64,000 bases of DNA from Halomonas sp. I5-271120 (GCF_030553075.1 NZ_CP130701.1:2480001-2544000); one strand, 5' to 3'. Positions 34,110 through 43,749 are shown, numbered from the stretch's first letter. The notes: generated from the sequence alone by a model not told the origin. A program made the numbers and translations.

Positions 34110-34801
34110 GGCATCAACGACATGTCAGGCCGACCTCGGCGCTGGCCGGACTGCTGGTGGCAGGCCTGGGGCTGACCGTTCTTGCTGGGCCGCTGAAGGC
34201 GGCCGAGACCGCCTTCAGCCCAAGCGACATCCAGGCCTGGTCGACGCGCACCTTCGATGGCGAAACCGACTACCGGCTGGTGGAACTGGACGGAGAGCAG
34301 GTACTCATGGCGCAGGCTCGCGGGCAGGCCTCGGCCAAGTATCTGGAGCAGGAGATCGACCTTGACCGCACCCCCTATCTACACTGGTGCTGGCGTGTTT
34401 CGTCGACCTATCCGGGGCTCAAGGAAACCACCAAGAGCGGTGATGACTATCCGGCACGGGTCTATGTGGCGCGCAAGACCGGCTGGCTACCGTTTCAGGT
34501 GCAGTCGGTGAACTATGTCTGGTCATCGAACCAAGTGGCGGGTAGCGCCTGGCCGAATGCCTTCACCGAACGCGCCCAACTGCTGGCGCTCAAGGGCAAG
34601 GAGGCCCCGGTCGGGCAGTGGGTAGCCGAGGTGCGCGATGTGCGTGAGGACTTCAGCCGCCTGTTCGGTGAACGCCCGGAGCGCCTGAGCGGCGTCGCGC
34701 TGATGACCGATGGCGACAATGCGGGGGGCGATGCCACCGCCTGGTATGCCCGCCTGGCGTTTTCCGACTCCTCTGCGCCTCCCCGCTGTCCGGGGCAGTG
34801 A
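34106..34801 (+). CDS. DUF3047 domain-containing exported protein
   Basis: This protein of about 231 residues starts with a basic stretch, a hydrophobic signal segment and a likely cleavage after LKA-AE. The rest is a DUF3047 domain with LDRTPYLHWCWRVSS, DDYPARVYVA and VNYVWSS, probably a beta-rich periplasmic domain. Its function is not established. The ATGA overlap with the phosphatidyltransferase gene shows they are translated together, so a role in making, sensing or exporting the lipid is an inference. Confidence 0.83.
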   Translation: MRHQRHVRPTSALAGLLVAGLGLTVLAGPLKAAETAFSPSDIQAWSTRTFDGETDYRLVELDGEQVLMAQARGQASAKYLEQEIDLDRTPYLHWCWRVSSTYPGLKETTKSGDDYPARVYVARKTGWLPFQVQSVNYVWSSNQVAGSAWPNAFTERAQLLALKGKEAPVGQWVAEVRDVREDFSRLFGERPERLSGVALMTDGDNAGGDATAWYARLAFSDSSAPPRCPGQ

Positions 34802-34852
34802 CGGGCGGGTAGCATGATCCACGACCCAATTCCCGCGGCGCATTTAAAAAAA

Positions 34853-34875
34853 GGCTATGTACCCGTTACGTGTTG
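34853..34875. repeat. Left terminal inverted repeat of the IS1595-type element
   Basis: This 23-bp arm is the exact reverse complement of 35844-35866. The flanking TAAAAAAA (34845-34852) is the left target duplication. Confidence 0.9.
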
Positions 34876-34917
34876 GACAGCTATCCTGTTGATAGATGCC
34901 TTGAGAGGTACCTGCTC

Positions 34918-35864
34918 ATGGATGCCCACGCCTTCCAGCATTGGCTTGGTCAACTGACCCAACTCAACACCAGACAAAAGAACCTTCTTCGGTGTCAGCT
35001 TCAAAAGCGACCCCAGCAGGACGCACTCCACGATACCTTGCCGACGCTCCAGGCCTGCCCGCACTGTGCGGCCGGTGCCGCGCAGTTAGCCCCATGGGGT
35101 TGGAGCCGCGGGTTGCGCCGCTACCGGTGACGGGAGTGCCGTCGTACCTGCAATGCCTTGACGGCCACACCACTGGCGCGTCTCCGTCAGGTCGAGTGCT
35201 GGCTGGGCTATGCCCAGGCACTGATCGAGGGGCTCACGGTAAGAGAGGCAGCGCGACGCTGTGGGATCAGCAAGAATACGGCCTTCCGATGGCGACATCG
35301 TTTTCTGGCGCGGGTCGCCGAGCATAGCGACACACGCGAAACCGGCATCATCGAAGCGGACGAAACCTTCTTCCTGGAATCCTTCAAAGGCCAACGTCGC
35401 CTGCCACGACCATCGCGCAAGCGAGGGGGTGTCGGGGCGACACGAGGCACAGGACCGGACCAGATTCCGGCTATGGTCGTTCGCGACCGAGCCGGCCACA
35501 CGGCCGATTTCCAGTTGAAGAAGCTCGATGCCCGTCATGTGCGGGAGGCGCTCCAGCCCTTGGTTGATCGCGAGTCCGTGTTGTGCTCGGACAGTGCCAG
35601 TGTATACGCGGCCTTTGCCAGAGACTGCGGCATCACCCACCAGGTGGTGCATGCCAAGCCCGGGCAGCGAGTCCGGGCGGGCGCTTTGCCTACCACAGCC
35701 GGTTGAAGCGCTGGATGGGCCGTTTCCATGGGGTCGCCACCAAGTATTTGGTCAACTATCTCGGCTGGCGACGCATGCTGGAGCGCTATGCCAAGGCGAT
35801 ACAGCCCGTTCACTGTCTTCAGGAAGCGGTCGGGCGTCACATACAACACGTAACGGGTACATAG
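34918..35864 (+). pseudogene. IS1595-family transposase (ISXO2-like), disrupted
   Basis: Pieces in order give an almost full transposase: an N-terminal helical part, a zinc ribbon starting CPHCAAGAA, an HTH ([18 protein letters not shown]), the first catalytic Asp in IIEADETFF, the second in [13 protein letters not shown], and the C-terminal [20 protein letters not shown]. Two lesions are visible. A TGA at 35128-35130 follows YR where the second zinc-ribbon CxxC half would begin. Near 35680-35695 the frame shifts and a few codons before YHSRLK appear to be missing. The copy should not move by itself, although its intact ends could be used by a related transposase elsewhere in the genome. Confidence 0.88.
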
Positions 35865-35866
35865 CC
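35844..35866. repeat. Right terminal inverted repeat of the IS1595-type element
   Basis: This is the perfect 23-bp complement of the left end. The right copy of the TAAAAAAA duplication follows at 35867-35874. Confidence 0.9.
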
Positions 35867-35900
35867 TAAAAAAAGGGGCAACCCAATGGGCTGCCCCTTT
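35867..35900 (-). terminator. Terminator of slyD, adjoining the IS element
   Basis: Read on the minus strand, AAAGGGGC-AG-CCC pairs with GGG-TT-GCCCCTTT and is followed by a run of seven Ts that is also one copy of the IS target duplication. The insertion rebuilt the T-run, so termination should be intact. Confidence 0.8.
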
Positions 35901-35932
35901 CTTGATCAGCGTGTTGAGCGCTGTGGGCGAGC

Positions 35933-36415
35933 TTAGTGCTCCACGCCACCTTCGCCGTGCACGTGGCCGTGCTCGACTTCTTCTTCGCTCGCTTCACGCA
36001 CTTCGGCGATTTCGACGTCGAAGTTCAGGTTCTGACCGGCCAGCGGGTGGTTACCATCGACGGTAACGGTGTCGCCTTCAACCTGAGTCACGGTCACCAT
36101 CAGCGGGCCGCCCTGAGTCTGAGCCTGGAACTGCATGCCCGGCTGCACGTCTTCGACGCCTTGGAAGGCATCACGCGGCACTTCCTGCACCAGGCCTTCC
36201 TGGATTTCGCCATAACCTTCTTCCGGTGTAACGGCCACCTGCAGCTTGTCGCCGTTCGCCTTACCTTCCAGCTCTTTTTCCAGACCCGGGATGATGTTGC
36301 CGGAGCCGTGCATGTAGGTAAGCGGATCGCGACCTTCGGAGCTGTCCAGCACCTCACCAGAATCATTTTTCAGGGTGTAGTGGAACGCGACTACGGTGTT
36401 CTGCGCAATTTGCAT
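35933..36415 (-). CDS. slyD: FKBP-type peptidyl-prolyl cis-trans isomerase, SlyD-like
   Basis: This 160-residue cytosolic isomerase and chaperone has an FKBP core split by an IF (insert-in-flap) domain, as in SlyD: VAFHYTLKNDSGEVLDSS, then PLTYMHGSGNIIPGLEKEL, then the flap domain (about 70-125) and DGNHPLAGQNLNFDVEI. The C-terminal tail HGHVHGEGGVEH is short and histidine-rich, a modest metal-binding tail compared with E. coli SlyD. The ATG at 36415 follows AAAGGTCC. It catalyses proline isomerisation in folding proteins and in relatives helps nickel delivery. Confidence 0.9.
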   Translation of the reverse strand: MQIAQNTVVAFHYTLKNDSGEVLDSSEGRDPLTYMHGSGNIIPGLEKELEGKANGDKLQVAVTPEEGYGEIQEGLVQEVPRDAFQGVEDVQPGMQFQAQTQGGPLMVTVTQVEGDTVTVDGNHPLAGQNLNFDVEIAEVREASEEEVEHGHVHGEGGVEH

Positions 36416-36632
36416 TGATGGACCTTTCGGTGAGTGCATGTCTCATCAATGGTAACGCGATGGCCCAAGGGCTGTCAGGGGCGTCTGGGTATTTTTCAGC
36501 TTGATCGGGGCTATCATGATGTTGATTCAAGCCTGTGGGCCGCAGTTGCGTGTCACCCGAGGCAGGGATACCCTGAATTTGATTGTTCATCACCCTTTCA
36601 CCCGACTACGAATGCTGCTGGAGAGAATGTCC

Positions 36633-36917
36633 ATGACCGTGACGCTGATCTGGCTGATCGCCTTTGCCGTGATCCTGTTATTGACCGTTAAGAGCTGGAG
36701 CGGGGCGTTGGGAACCTTCTTCGAGCGCAAGATGCCATCGCTGTTGCTCAGCGGTGGTGATGACCGCTGGGTCTGGTGCCCGGCGATTGCCGTGCTGGGC
36801 GCGACCACCGTGGTGCGTCCGGTCGACATGGTGTTCACCGTGCTGCTGCTGGCACTGATCGTGTGGCTCGCCAAGAGCCTGATCGGTTGGGCCATGAACC
36901 GGGTCAAGCTGCACTGA
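36633..36917 (+). CDS. Small hypothetical membrane protein
   Basis: This 94-residue protein has a strong N-terminal helix (VTLIWLIAFAVILLLTV) and a C-terminal helix (MVFTVLLLALIVWLAKSLIGW), with a polar stretch FFERKMPSLLLSGGDDRWVW between. GGAGAG precedes the ATG at 36633 by nine bases; an ATG at 36627 is too close to it. I do not recognise the family. It is divergent from slyD. Confidence 0.55.
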   Translation: MTVTLIWLIAFAVILLLTVKSWSGALGTFFERKMPSLLLSGGDDRWVWCPAIAVLGATTVVRPVDMVFTVLLLALIVWLAKSLIGWAMNRVKLH

Positions 36918-36960
36918 TTGCCTGTTCTGAGCCTTTGTACGCAGTTGATTTACTGGGTTC

Positions 36961-37006
36961 ATGTACCGAATCGATGCACATGAACTCATGTACTGAATCG
37001 AAGCAC
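36961..37006. repeat. 19-bp direct repeat, two copies, with partial third
   Basis: ATGTACCGAATCGATGCAC (36961-36979) and ATGTACTGAATCGAAGCAC (36988-37006) match at 17 of 19 bases. A partial TGAATC copy follows. Confidence 0.75.
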
Positions 37007-37092
37007 TGAATCAAAGTTCTGGTTCCCCCGCGAGCGCTAGGGGAAGCTTTCTGGCCGGGTCCGCGACCATGTCCCGCCAGGCAGAAACGACT

Positions 37093-37118
37093 AGGCCCGC
37101 GAGCGTGCTCGCGGGCCT
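37093..37118. terminator. Hairpin between the small membrane protein gene and slyB
   Basis: AGGCCCGCGAGC pairs perfectly with GCTCGCGGGCCT around two bases, followed by TGTTGCGTTCTT. It sits between two convergent genes and may serve both. Confidence 0.65.
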
Positions 37119-37213
37119 TGTTGCGTTCTTAGGGCTTGTTGGGCTTTTGCTTGATGGGCCTTGCTAGGTTCTGGGTTGCTCGGCCCAAGTCGCCCTTTCT
37201 GCGTTCCCCGTTA

Positions 37214-37696
37214 TCAGTAGGGTGCCACGCTGAGGTTGGAGCCGCTGCCGATCAGGCGCACGCGCTGGCCGACCTGGAAGGCACGGTCAGCTTTCTGCAC
37301 CACCACTACACTCTGGCCGTTATCGCGGCGAATCTCCATTTCCCAGGCGGCGGTCCGGTTGGCAGAATCCTCGACCTTCTTGCCGGCCACGCTGCCGCCG
37401 ATGGCGCCGGCTGCGGTGGCCAGCGTCCGGCCTGAACCGCCGCCGATCTGGTTGCCCAACAGGCCGCCAATGACGGCGCCGCCGATGCCGCCAAGCGCAC
37501 CGCTGTTCTGGTCGCCGGCCTGGATCTGCACCTGGCGCAAGGCGGTGATAGTGCCGTAGCTGACCGTCTGAGCGGTCTGTGCCTGGTTGCCTCGATACAC
37601 ATCCCCTGAGTAGGGGCTGGTGTTGGCGCAGCCGGCAAGCGTCAGCAGGCCGGCGGCCAGCACGGGGAGCAGGGCGTGTGATTTGAGGTGGCGCAT
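37214..37696 (-). CDS. slyB: Glycine-zipper outer-membrane lipoprotein, SlyB/PcP-like
   Basis: This 160-residue lipoprotein has a signal peptide with lipobox LAGC (Cys 23). A glycine-zipper 2TM region (GGIGGAVIGGLLGNQIGGGSG, then AAGAIGGSVAGKKVE) spans about residues 68-108, and a C-terminal SH3-like beta part follows. SlyB-type proteins sit in the outer membrane and respond to envelope stress. GAAGGAGGACCTCCC precedes the ATG. Confidence 0.88.
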   Translation of the reverse strand: MRHLKSHALLPVLAAGLLTLAGCANTSPYSGDVYRGNQAQTAQTVSYGTITALRQVQIQAGDQNSGALGGIGGAVIGGLLGNQIGGGSGRTLATAAGAIGGSVAGKKVEDSANRTAAWEMEIRRDNGQSVVVVQKADRAFQVGQRVRLIGSGSNLSVAPY

Positions 37697-37892
37697 GGGA
37701 GGTCCTCCTTCGCTTACGCGATATGAAACTCAAGGCGTGCGTATCGCCATTGGGAAACAGTGTTCTTTAACTAGTCTAACGTCATTCCCGGCGCTCGACC
37801 AGCGATGCTTTGACCGAAAAGTCACGCCGGAGTGCCTGACGGCGCTACCTGAAAGAATATCGCCCTGGTTGGCACTTATCGAGACATGAAAA

Positions 37893-37917
37893 ACCCATCC
37901 CGCCTGGCGGGATGGGT
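37893..37917 (-). terminator. Intrinsic terminator of the small unknown gene at 37984
   Basis: ACCCATCCCGCC pairs perfectly with GGCGGGATGGGT around one base. On the minus strand a TTTTTC run follows. Confidence 0.75.
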
Positions 37918-37983
37918 CATGGTCGGTCAATTGATGCGTTGTTTCTGATGTGCTGCTTCGTTCGAGTTTGCGGCGCTGGTGGA

Positions 37984-38202
37984 TCAGTCCTCCTCGATTA
38001 CTGGCATGTCACCAGTCAAGACTTCATCCCAGGCGTCGTCGAGGGAGTAACCCGCGCGGCTATCAACGGTGTCGATGACTTCGACGGCGTGCTGTAGAGA
38101 TTCCCGCTGGCCTTTCAGAGCGACCACCAGTTTGGCGAGTTCCTGCTTGCTGAACGTGTCGGCGATCAGATCGGCTTGGTGGCTCAGTTCGATGCAGTTC
38201 AT
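37984..38202 (-). CDS. Small hypothetical acidic protein
   Basis: This 72-residue protein reads MNCIELSHQADLIADTF at the start and has a helical middle (KQELAKLVVALKG) and a strongly acidic end (DMPVIEED). GAGGTG precedes the ATG at 38202 by six bases, and a good terminator follows the stop, so I think it is real. I do not recognise a family. Confidence 0.6.
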   Translation of the reverse strand: MNCIELSHQADLIADTFSKQELAKLVVALKGQRESLQHAVEVIDTVDSRAGYSLDDAWDEVLTGDMPVIEED

Positions 38203-38621
38203 GTGTAACACCTCGTACAGTGGCCATCGGCGATGGCGTTATGGACCGTTTGCTACTCATGCCGGGCCGGGTAAGTGCCCGTCGCTGCAGTGGCGAAGTG
38301 GTCACACGCTTGGAAAGACCATCGCTCAAGGCGCCTGGGTCATTGATCGGAGCGCCTTCGTTGTAGCTCAGTGCAAGGGATCCTGAGTCGGGGTAGCGAC
38401 ACTGGCTTGCGCTGTGATTTGACTATGGTGCAGCACAGCAGAATCGACCATGCCTCATTGGCCGCAGCTTGTGTTGTAACCCGACTACAAGATGTCAGTA
38501 ACGTCGGCGAACTTGTCGATATCTTTCATGGGGCCCCGGGGCCATGGAAAACAGACATCAAAAAGGGGAGGCCTATGGCCTCCCCTTGGTGATAACTCGC
38601 TCGGTGTGGCGAGTTCGTCGA
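38203..38621. other. Intergenic region between the small acidic protein gene and aceA
   Basis: There is no supported gene. It contains the promoter region of the small acidic protein gene and the aceA terminator at its right end. Confidence 0.6.
38561..38587 (-). terminator. Intrinsic terminator of aceA
   Basis: On the minus strand AAGGGGAGGCC pairs perfectly with GGCCTCCCCTT around three bases, followed by TTTTTGATG. Confidence 0.85.
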
Positions 38622-40220
38622 TCAGGCGAACTGGTTCATGGTGTTGTCCTTGCCGCCGGCCTTAAGGGCGCCTTCGCCGGAGAAGTACTCCTTGTGATCA
38701 TCGCCGAGGTTGGAACCGGCCATGTCCTGGTGCTTGACGCAGGCCAGGCCCTTGCGGATTTCCTGACGCTGAACGCCTGCCACGTAGGCCAACATGCCTT
38801 CCTCGCCGAAATAGCCCTTGGCCAGGTCGTCGGTGGACAGGGCTGCAGTGTGATAGGTCGGCAGGGTGATCAGGTGGTGGAAGATACCGGCCTCGCGAGC
38901 AGCATCGCGCTGGAAGTTGCGGGTCCAGTCATCGGCGAGTGTGGCAAGCTCGCTGTCATCGTAGGCCGCGTTCATCAGGTCGGCGCGATCATAGGCGCTG
39001 ACGTCTCGACCTTCCTGTTCCCAGGCGTCGAAGACCTGCTGACGGAAGTTGAGCGTCCAGTTGAAGGAGGGCGAGTTGTTGTAGACCAGCTTGGCGTCAG
39101 GGCAGACCTCACGGATGCGATTGACCATGCCGGCGATCTGGCCGACGTGTGGCTTCTCGGTCTCGATCCACAACAGATCCGCCCCGTGTTGTAGCGAGGT
39201 GATGCAGTCCAGCACCACCCGGTCCTCGCCGCTGCCCGGCTTGAATTGGTAGAGGCCATTGGCCAGGCGTACGGGCTTTCTGAGCTCGCCGTCGAGCTTG
39301 ATCAGGGTGTCGCCCTCGGCGACATCGTCCGCCGAGGCGACCGTGGTGGTCTCGAGGAAATGGTTGTACTGGCTAGCCAGGTCGCCGGGTCCGTGGGAGA
39401 CCGGAATCTTCTGGGTCAGGCCGGCGCCCAGGGAATCGGTGCGGGCGACGATCACGCCGTCTTCGACGCCGAGTTCCAGGAAGGCATAGCGCACGGCGTT
39501 GATCTTGGCGAGGAAGTCCTCGTGGGGCACGGTCACCTTGCCGGCCTGGTGGCCACACTGCTTGGCATCCGAAACCTGGTTCTCGATCTGGATGCAGCAG
39601 GCACCGGCCTCGATCATCTTCTTGGCCAGCAGATAGGTGGCCTCCTCGTTGCCGAAGCCAGCATCGATATCGGCGATGATCGGCACCACATGGGTCTCGA
39701 AGTTATCGATCTTGTCCTGTGCGGCCCGAGCGCCGATTTCATCGCCTTCGGCGCGAGCCTCGTCCAGCGCCTTGAACAGATGGCCAAGTTCCCGGGCATC
39801 GGCCTGGCGCAGGAAGGTGTAGAGCTCCTCGATGAGTGCCGGCACGCTGGTCTTCTCGTGCATCGACTGATCCGGCAGCGGGCCGAAATCGGAGCGCAGC
39901 GCGGCCACCATCCAGCCGGACAGGTAAAGATAACGCTTGTCGGTGGTGCCGTGGTGGCGCTTCACCGCCAGCATCTTCTGCTGCCCGATAAAGCCATGCC
40001 AGCAGCCCAGTGACTGGGTGTACTGGCTGGTATCGGCGTCGTAGGCGGCCATGTCGCGACGCATGATGCCGGCGGTGTAGCGGGCGATCTCCAGCCCGGT
40101 ACGAAAGCGGTTCTGGGTCTTCATGCGTGCCGCGTACTCGGGGTTGATGGTGTCCCACTTGCCGCCTTGGGCCTCGCGCAGGGCGGTCAGGGTCTGGATT
40201 GCATCTTGATATGCTGACAT
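38622..40220 (-). CDS. aceA: Isocitrate lyase
   Basis: This enzyme cleaves isocitrate to glyoxylate and succinate, the first glyoxylate-shunt step, used for growth on acetate, fatty acids or ethanol. The 532-residue protein is of the longer Pseudomonas-type class (about 531). The catalytic loop is KQCGH (K220-H224), in the position of the KKCGH motif of the short class, and the second signature is NNSPSFNWT. The start MSAYQDAIQTLTALRE is chosen at the ATG of 40220; the open frame runs further up without support. A strong terminator follows. Upstream lie two palindromes, one of GntR/FadR type. Confidence 0.95.
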   Translation of the reverse strand: MSAYQDAIQTLTALREAQGGKWDTINPEYAARMKTQNRFRTGLEIARYTAGIMRRDMAAYDADTSQYTQSLGCWHGFIGQQKMLAVKRHHGTTDKRYLYLSGWMVAALRSDFGPLPDQSMHEKTSVPALIEELYTFLRQADARELGHLFKALDEARAEGDEIGARAAQDKIDNFETHVVPIIADIDAGFGNEEATYLLAKKMIEAGACCIQIENQVSDAKQCGHQAGKVTVPHEDFLAKINAVRYAFLELGVEDGVIVARTDSLGAGLTQKIPVSHGPGDLASQYNHFLETTTVASADDVAEGDTLIKLDGELRKPVRLANGLYQFKPGSGEDRVVLDCITSLQHGADLLWIETEKPHVGQIAGMVNRIREVCPDAKLVYNNSPSFNWTLNFRQQVFDAWEQEGRDVSAYDRADLMNAAYDDSELATLADDWTRNFQRDAAREAGIFHHLITLPTYHTAALSTDDLAKGYFGEEGMLAYVAGVQRQEIRKGLACVKHQDMAGSNLGDDHKEYFSGEGALKAGGKDNTMNQFA

Positions 40221-40395
40221 GGAGCCATCCTCATCGGTCGGTTGTTCCTGGCGGCGGCATGCTGCGTCGAGTGTTTCATGCTGCGCTGCAGGATATATCA
40301 AGCGTTAGCCAGGGGAGCGGTCTTGTCTGTGCTGCCTTGGTCGAAGGGGACATGGCATTAAATCCGTTGTAATGAGCCGGAAGATTTCGGGATAT

Positions 40396-40409
40396 AAAAC
40401 GGTTGTTTT
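40396..40409. promoter_or_regulatory. AT-rich palindrome in the aceA promoter region
   Basis: AAAAC-GGTT-GTTTT is a perfect 5-bp-arm palindrome, overlapping a TTTTATAT stretch on the minus strand that could serve as a -10 region for aceA. Confidence 0.4.
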
Positions 40410-40480
40410 AATGTCGCCCTGGTAAGGACTATGGCCCATGGCATCGGGGCTTCACCATGATTACTTAGCGGTAGGGAGCG

Positions 40481-40497
40481 TTGTAGTAAGACTACAA
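40481..40497. promoter_or_regulatory. GntR/FadR-type operator candidate upstream of aceA
   Basis: TTGTAGT-AAG-ACTACAA is a perfect 7-3-7 palindrome. It fits the FadR-subfamily operator form TNGTNNNACNA (the core TAGTAAGACTA). A further half site, TGTAGTCTTA, lies at 40521-40530 and pairs with TAAGACTACA (40487-40496) as an inverted repeat. Confidence 0.6.
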
Positions 40498-40560
40498 ACC
40501 AGGCCTTTTTCGGCCATGGATGTAGTCTTATTTCCGGAGAGTAAGGGAAGGGCTTGCGAA

Positions 40561-41004
40561 TCAGTCGCCTAGCGTGAAGCGCATATTGCGGTGCGGTATT
40601 CCGGCATCGAGAAATTCATCACCGAAGGCGACGAATCCCAGGCGTTCGTAGAAGGGAAGTGCATGCGTCTGGGCGGCGAGCTCTACATGAGCATGGCCAT
40701 GAGAGCGAGCGGCCACGATGGAGGCCTGCATCAGCGCCACCCCGATACCGAGGCCGCGGGCCTCGGCCAGAACAGCGACGCGCCCGATGTGGCCATCGGG
40801 CAGCAGGCGGGCGGTGCCCAGCGCGGTAGTGCCGCGCCAGGCCAGGATATGCAGGCAGTCGGGGTCGCGACCGTCCCACTCGTCTTCCACCGGCACGGCC
40901 TGCTCCTCGATGAACACAAGACGGCGGATTTCGCCGGCGATGGCCCCCAGTTGCTCCCAGCTGCCCTGCTGGAGCGTTATCTCATCCTGTCGCTGCTGGC
41001 TCAT
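40561..41004 (-). CDS. GNAT family N-acetyltransferase
   Basis: This 147-residue single-domain acetyltransferase has the acetyl-CoA loop VLAEARGLGIGVALMQ (motif A, R/Q-x-x-G-x-G/A) and the motif B region ALPFYERLGFVAFGDEF. The N-terminal RRLVFIEEQAVPVEDEWDGRD is typical of the YjcF/ElaA-type group. The substrate is unknown. The start overlaps the roxA stop as ATGA, so it is translated with roxA. Confidence 0.87.
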   Translation of the reverse strand: MSQQRQDEITLQQGSWEQLGAIAGEIRRLVFIEEQAVPVEDEWDGRDPDCLHILAWRGTTALGTARLLPDGHIGRVAVLAEARGLGIGVALMQASIVAARSHGHAHVELAAQTHALPFYERLGFVAFGDEFLDAGIPHRNMRFTLGD

Positions 41005-42203
41005 GCGTCATCCTCATCCTCGCCGTCTTGCGGCCAGCTCAGGCTGCCGCGATCCAGCAGGCCGGTGAGCAGCGCCGCAGCACCGGGGTAGGCGAGCAAT
41101 TCGGCGTCGATGGGCGTCTGCGAGGCCAGGGCCCGGGCCAGGCCCGGCGTGCAGGGCAGGCCATCGCCGTCGACGAACAGGGTTGCCTGGGTGTCGTCCA
41201 GCGCGCGCCAGGCGAAGCGCGAGCCCAGGGTGCGCTCCAGATGCCCCCCGGCTTCGAGCTCGGCGGTGAGTTCATCAACCGGCGTCGGTTCCTCCTGCGG
41301 CACCAGCTGGTCGACATATTTGGGCTGAGTCATCGCCCGTCCGAACCACTGGGCCAGCTGGGCAGGGTCATCGAGGGTATCGAGGATCAGCCGGCGCATG
41401 CGCTCGAGCGCCTCGTCGTTCAGCTCGCCGGGGTCGGCGGGTGGCGTCATGTCGGCATCGCTGTAGCGCAGGGAGGCCGGCAGCGTCTCGCCCAGGTAGT
41501 CGGCGAAGGAGGTCACCGACTCGTCGGCGGACAGCGCCCGGAAGCCCACCGAGAAGGTCATGCAGTCTTCCGACTGGCTGATGCCGTGGTGGGCGTGGCC
41601 CGGCGGGAGGTAGAGCATGTCGCCGGGCTCGAGCACCCAGTCCTTGTTCGGCGTTACCTCGAACTGCTCGAGGATTCGCAGGTCGATGCCGTCGATGATC
41701 GGGGCATCCTCGTCGACGGCACCGCCCAGCTGCCAGCGGCGCTGGCCGCTGGCCTGTAGCAGGAAGACATCGTACTGATCGACGTGGGGGCCAACGCTGC
41801 CGCCCGGCGGGGCGTAGCTGATCATGATGTCGTCGAGACGCCAGCGGGGCAGGAAGCTGAAGGCTTCCAGCAGTTCGGCGACCTCGGGCACGTAGTGGTC
41901 CACGGCCTGCACCAGCAGGGTCCAGTCACGCTCGGGCAGGCGCGAGAAGGTGGCCTCATCAAAGGGGCCATGACTCACCTGCCAGGGCTGTGGATTACCC
42001 TTGGTATCGTGGCCGTGTTCTTCGACCAGGCGTGCCTCGATGCCTTCCTCGCAGGCAAGGCCTGCCAGTTCATCGGGTGACAGCGGGCTTTCGATATCCG
42101 GGAAAGCGCCGCGGATCAGCAGCGGCTTGCGCTGCCAGTACTGGCCGAGGAAGTCGGCGGCGCTGAGGCCGCCCAGCATGGGCAAGGGCGTGTCGGCAGG
42201 CAT
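41001..42203 (-). CDS. roxA: 50S ribosomal protein L16 3-hydroxylase (ribosomal oxygenase)
   Basis: This Fe(II)/2-oxoglutarate oxygenase of the YcfD/RoxA JmjC-like cupin type hydroxylates an arginine of ribosomal protein L16. The 400-residue protein has the iron triad in GPHVDQYDVF (His140, Asp142) and PPGHAHHGIS (the second histidine near 206). The N-terminal ADFLGQYWQRKPLLIRGAF matches the family start. E. coli YcfD has 373 residues. It lies 100 bases from purB on the same strand. Confidence 0.9.
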   Translation of the reverse strand: MPADTPLPMLGGLSAADFLGQYWQRKPLLIRGAFPDIESPLSPDELAGLACEEGIEARLVEEHGHDTKGNPQPWQVSHGPFDEATFSRLPERDWTLLVQAVDHYVPEVAELLEAFSFLPRWRLDDIMISYAPPGGSVGPHVDQYDVFLLQASGQRRWQLGGAVDEDAPIIDGIDLRILEQFEVTPNKDWVLEPGDMLYLPPGHAHHGISQSEDCMTFSVGFRALSADESVTSFADYLGETLPASLRYSDADMTPPADPGELNDEALERMRRLILDTLDDPAQLAQWFGRAMTQPKYVDQLVPQEEPTPVDELTAELEAGGHLERTLGSRFAWRALDDTQATLFVDGDGLPCTPGLARALASQTPIDAELLAYPGAAALLTGLLDRGSLSWPQDGEDEDDA

Positions 42204-42303
42204 GGTGTGGGGTCCTCAGATGAAGGCAAACAGGCGCTGGCGCGAGCCAGCGCCTGTCGGTGACGCTTATATGGGCGGGTGACCGGGGCGCGGGCCTTAA
42301 AAG

Positions 42304-43749
<1,446 letters not shown>

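Larger units (their letters stand above)
34853..35866 (+). mobile_element. IS1595-type insertion sequence, decayed, with perfect ends and 8-bp target duplication
   Basis: The element is 1,014 bp. Its ends are perfect 23-bp inverted repeats at 34853-34875 and 35844-35866 (outer bases GGCTATGTACCCG). The sequence TAAAAAAA flanks it on both sides (34845-34852 and 35867-35874), an 8-bp target duplication as expected for IS1595. The inner gene encodes a zinc-ribbon plus DDE transposase of the ISXO2 type, now broken. The target is the A/T run of the terminator downstream of slyD. Confidence 0.9.
40221..40560. other. Regulatory gap upstream of aceA
   Basis: There is no gene. It holds the AAAAC-N4-GTTTT palindrome at 40396-40409, the GntR/FadR-type palindrome at 40481-40497 and a second related arm at 40521-40530. 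The aceA promoter should be here. Confidence 0.65.

Noticed and set aside
38063-38329. 88-residue minus-strand frame overlapping the small acidic gene
   Set aside because: It overlaps the better supported 37984-38202 frame and has no ribosome site.
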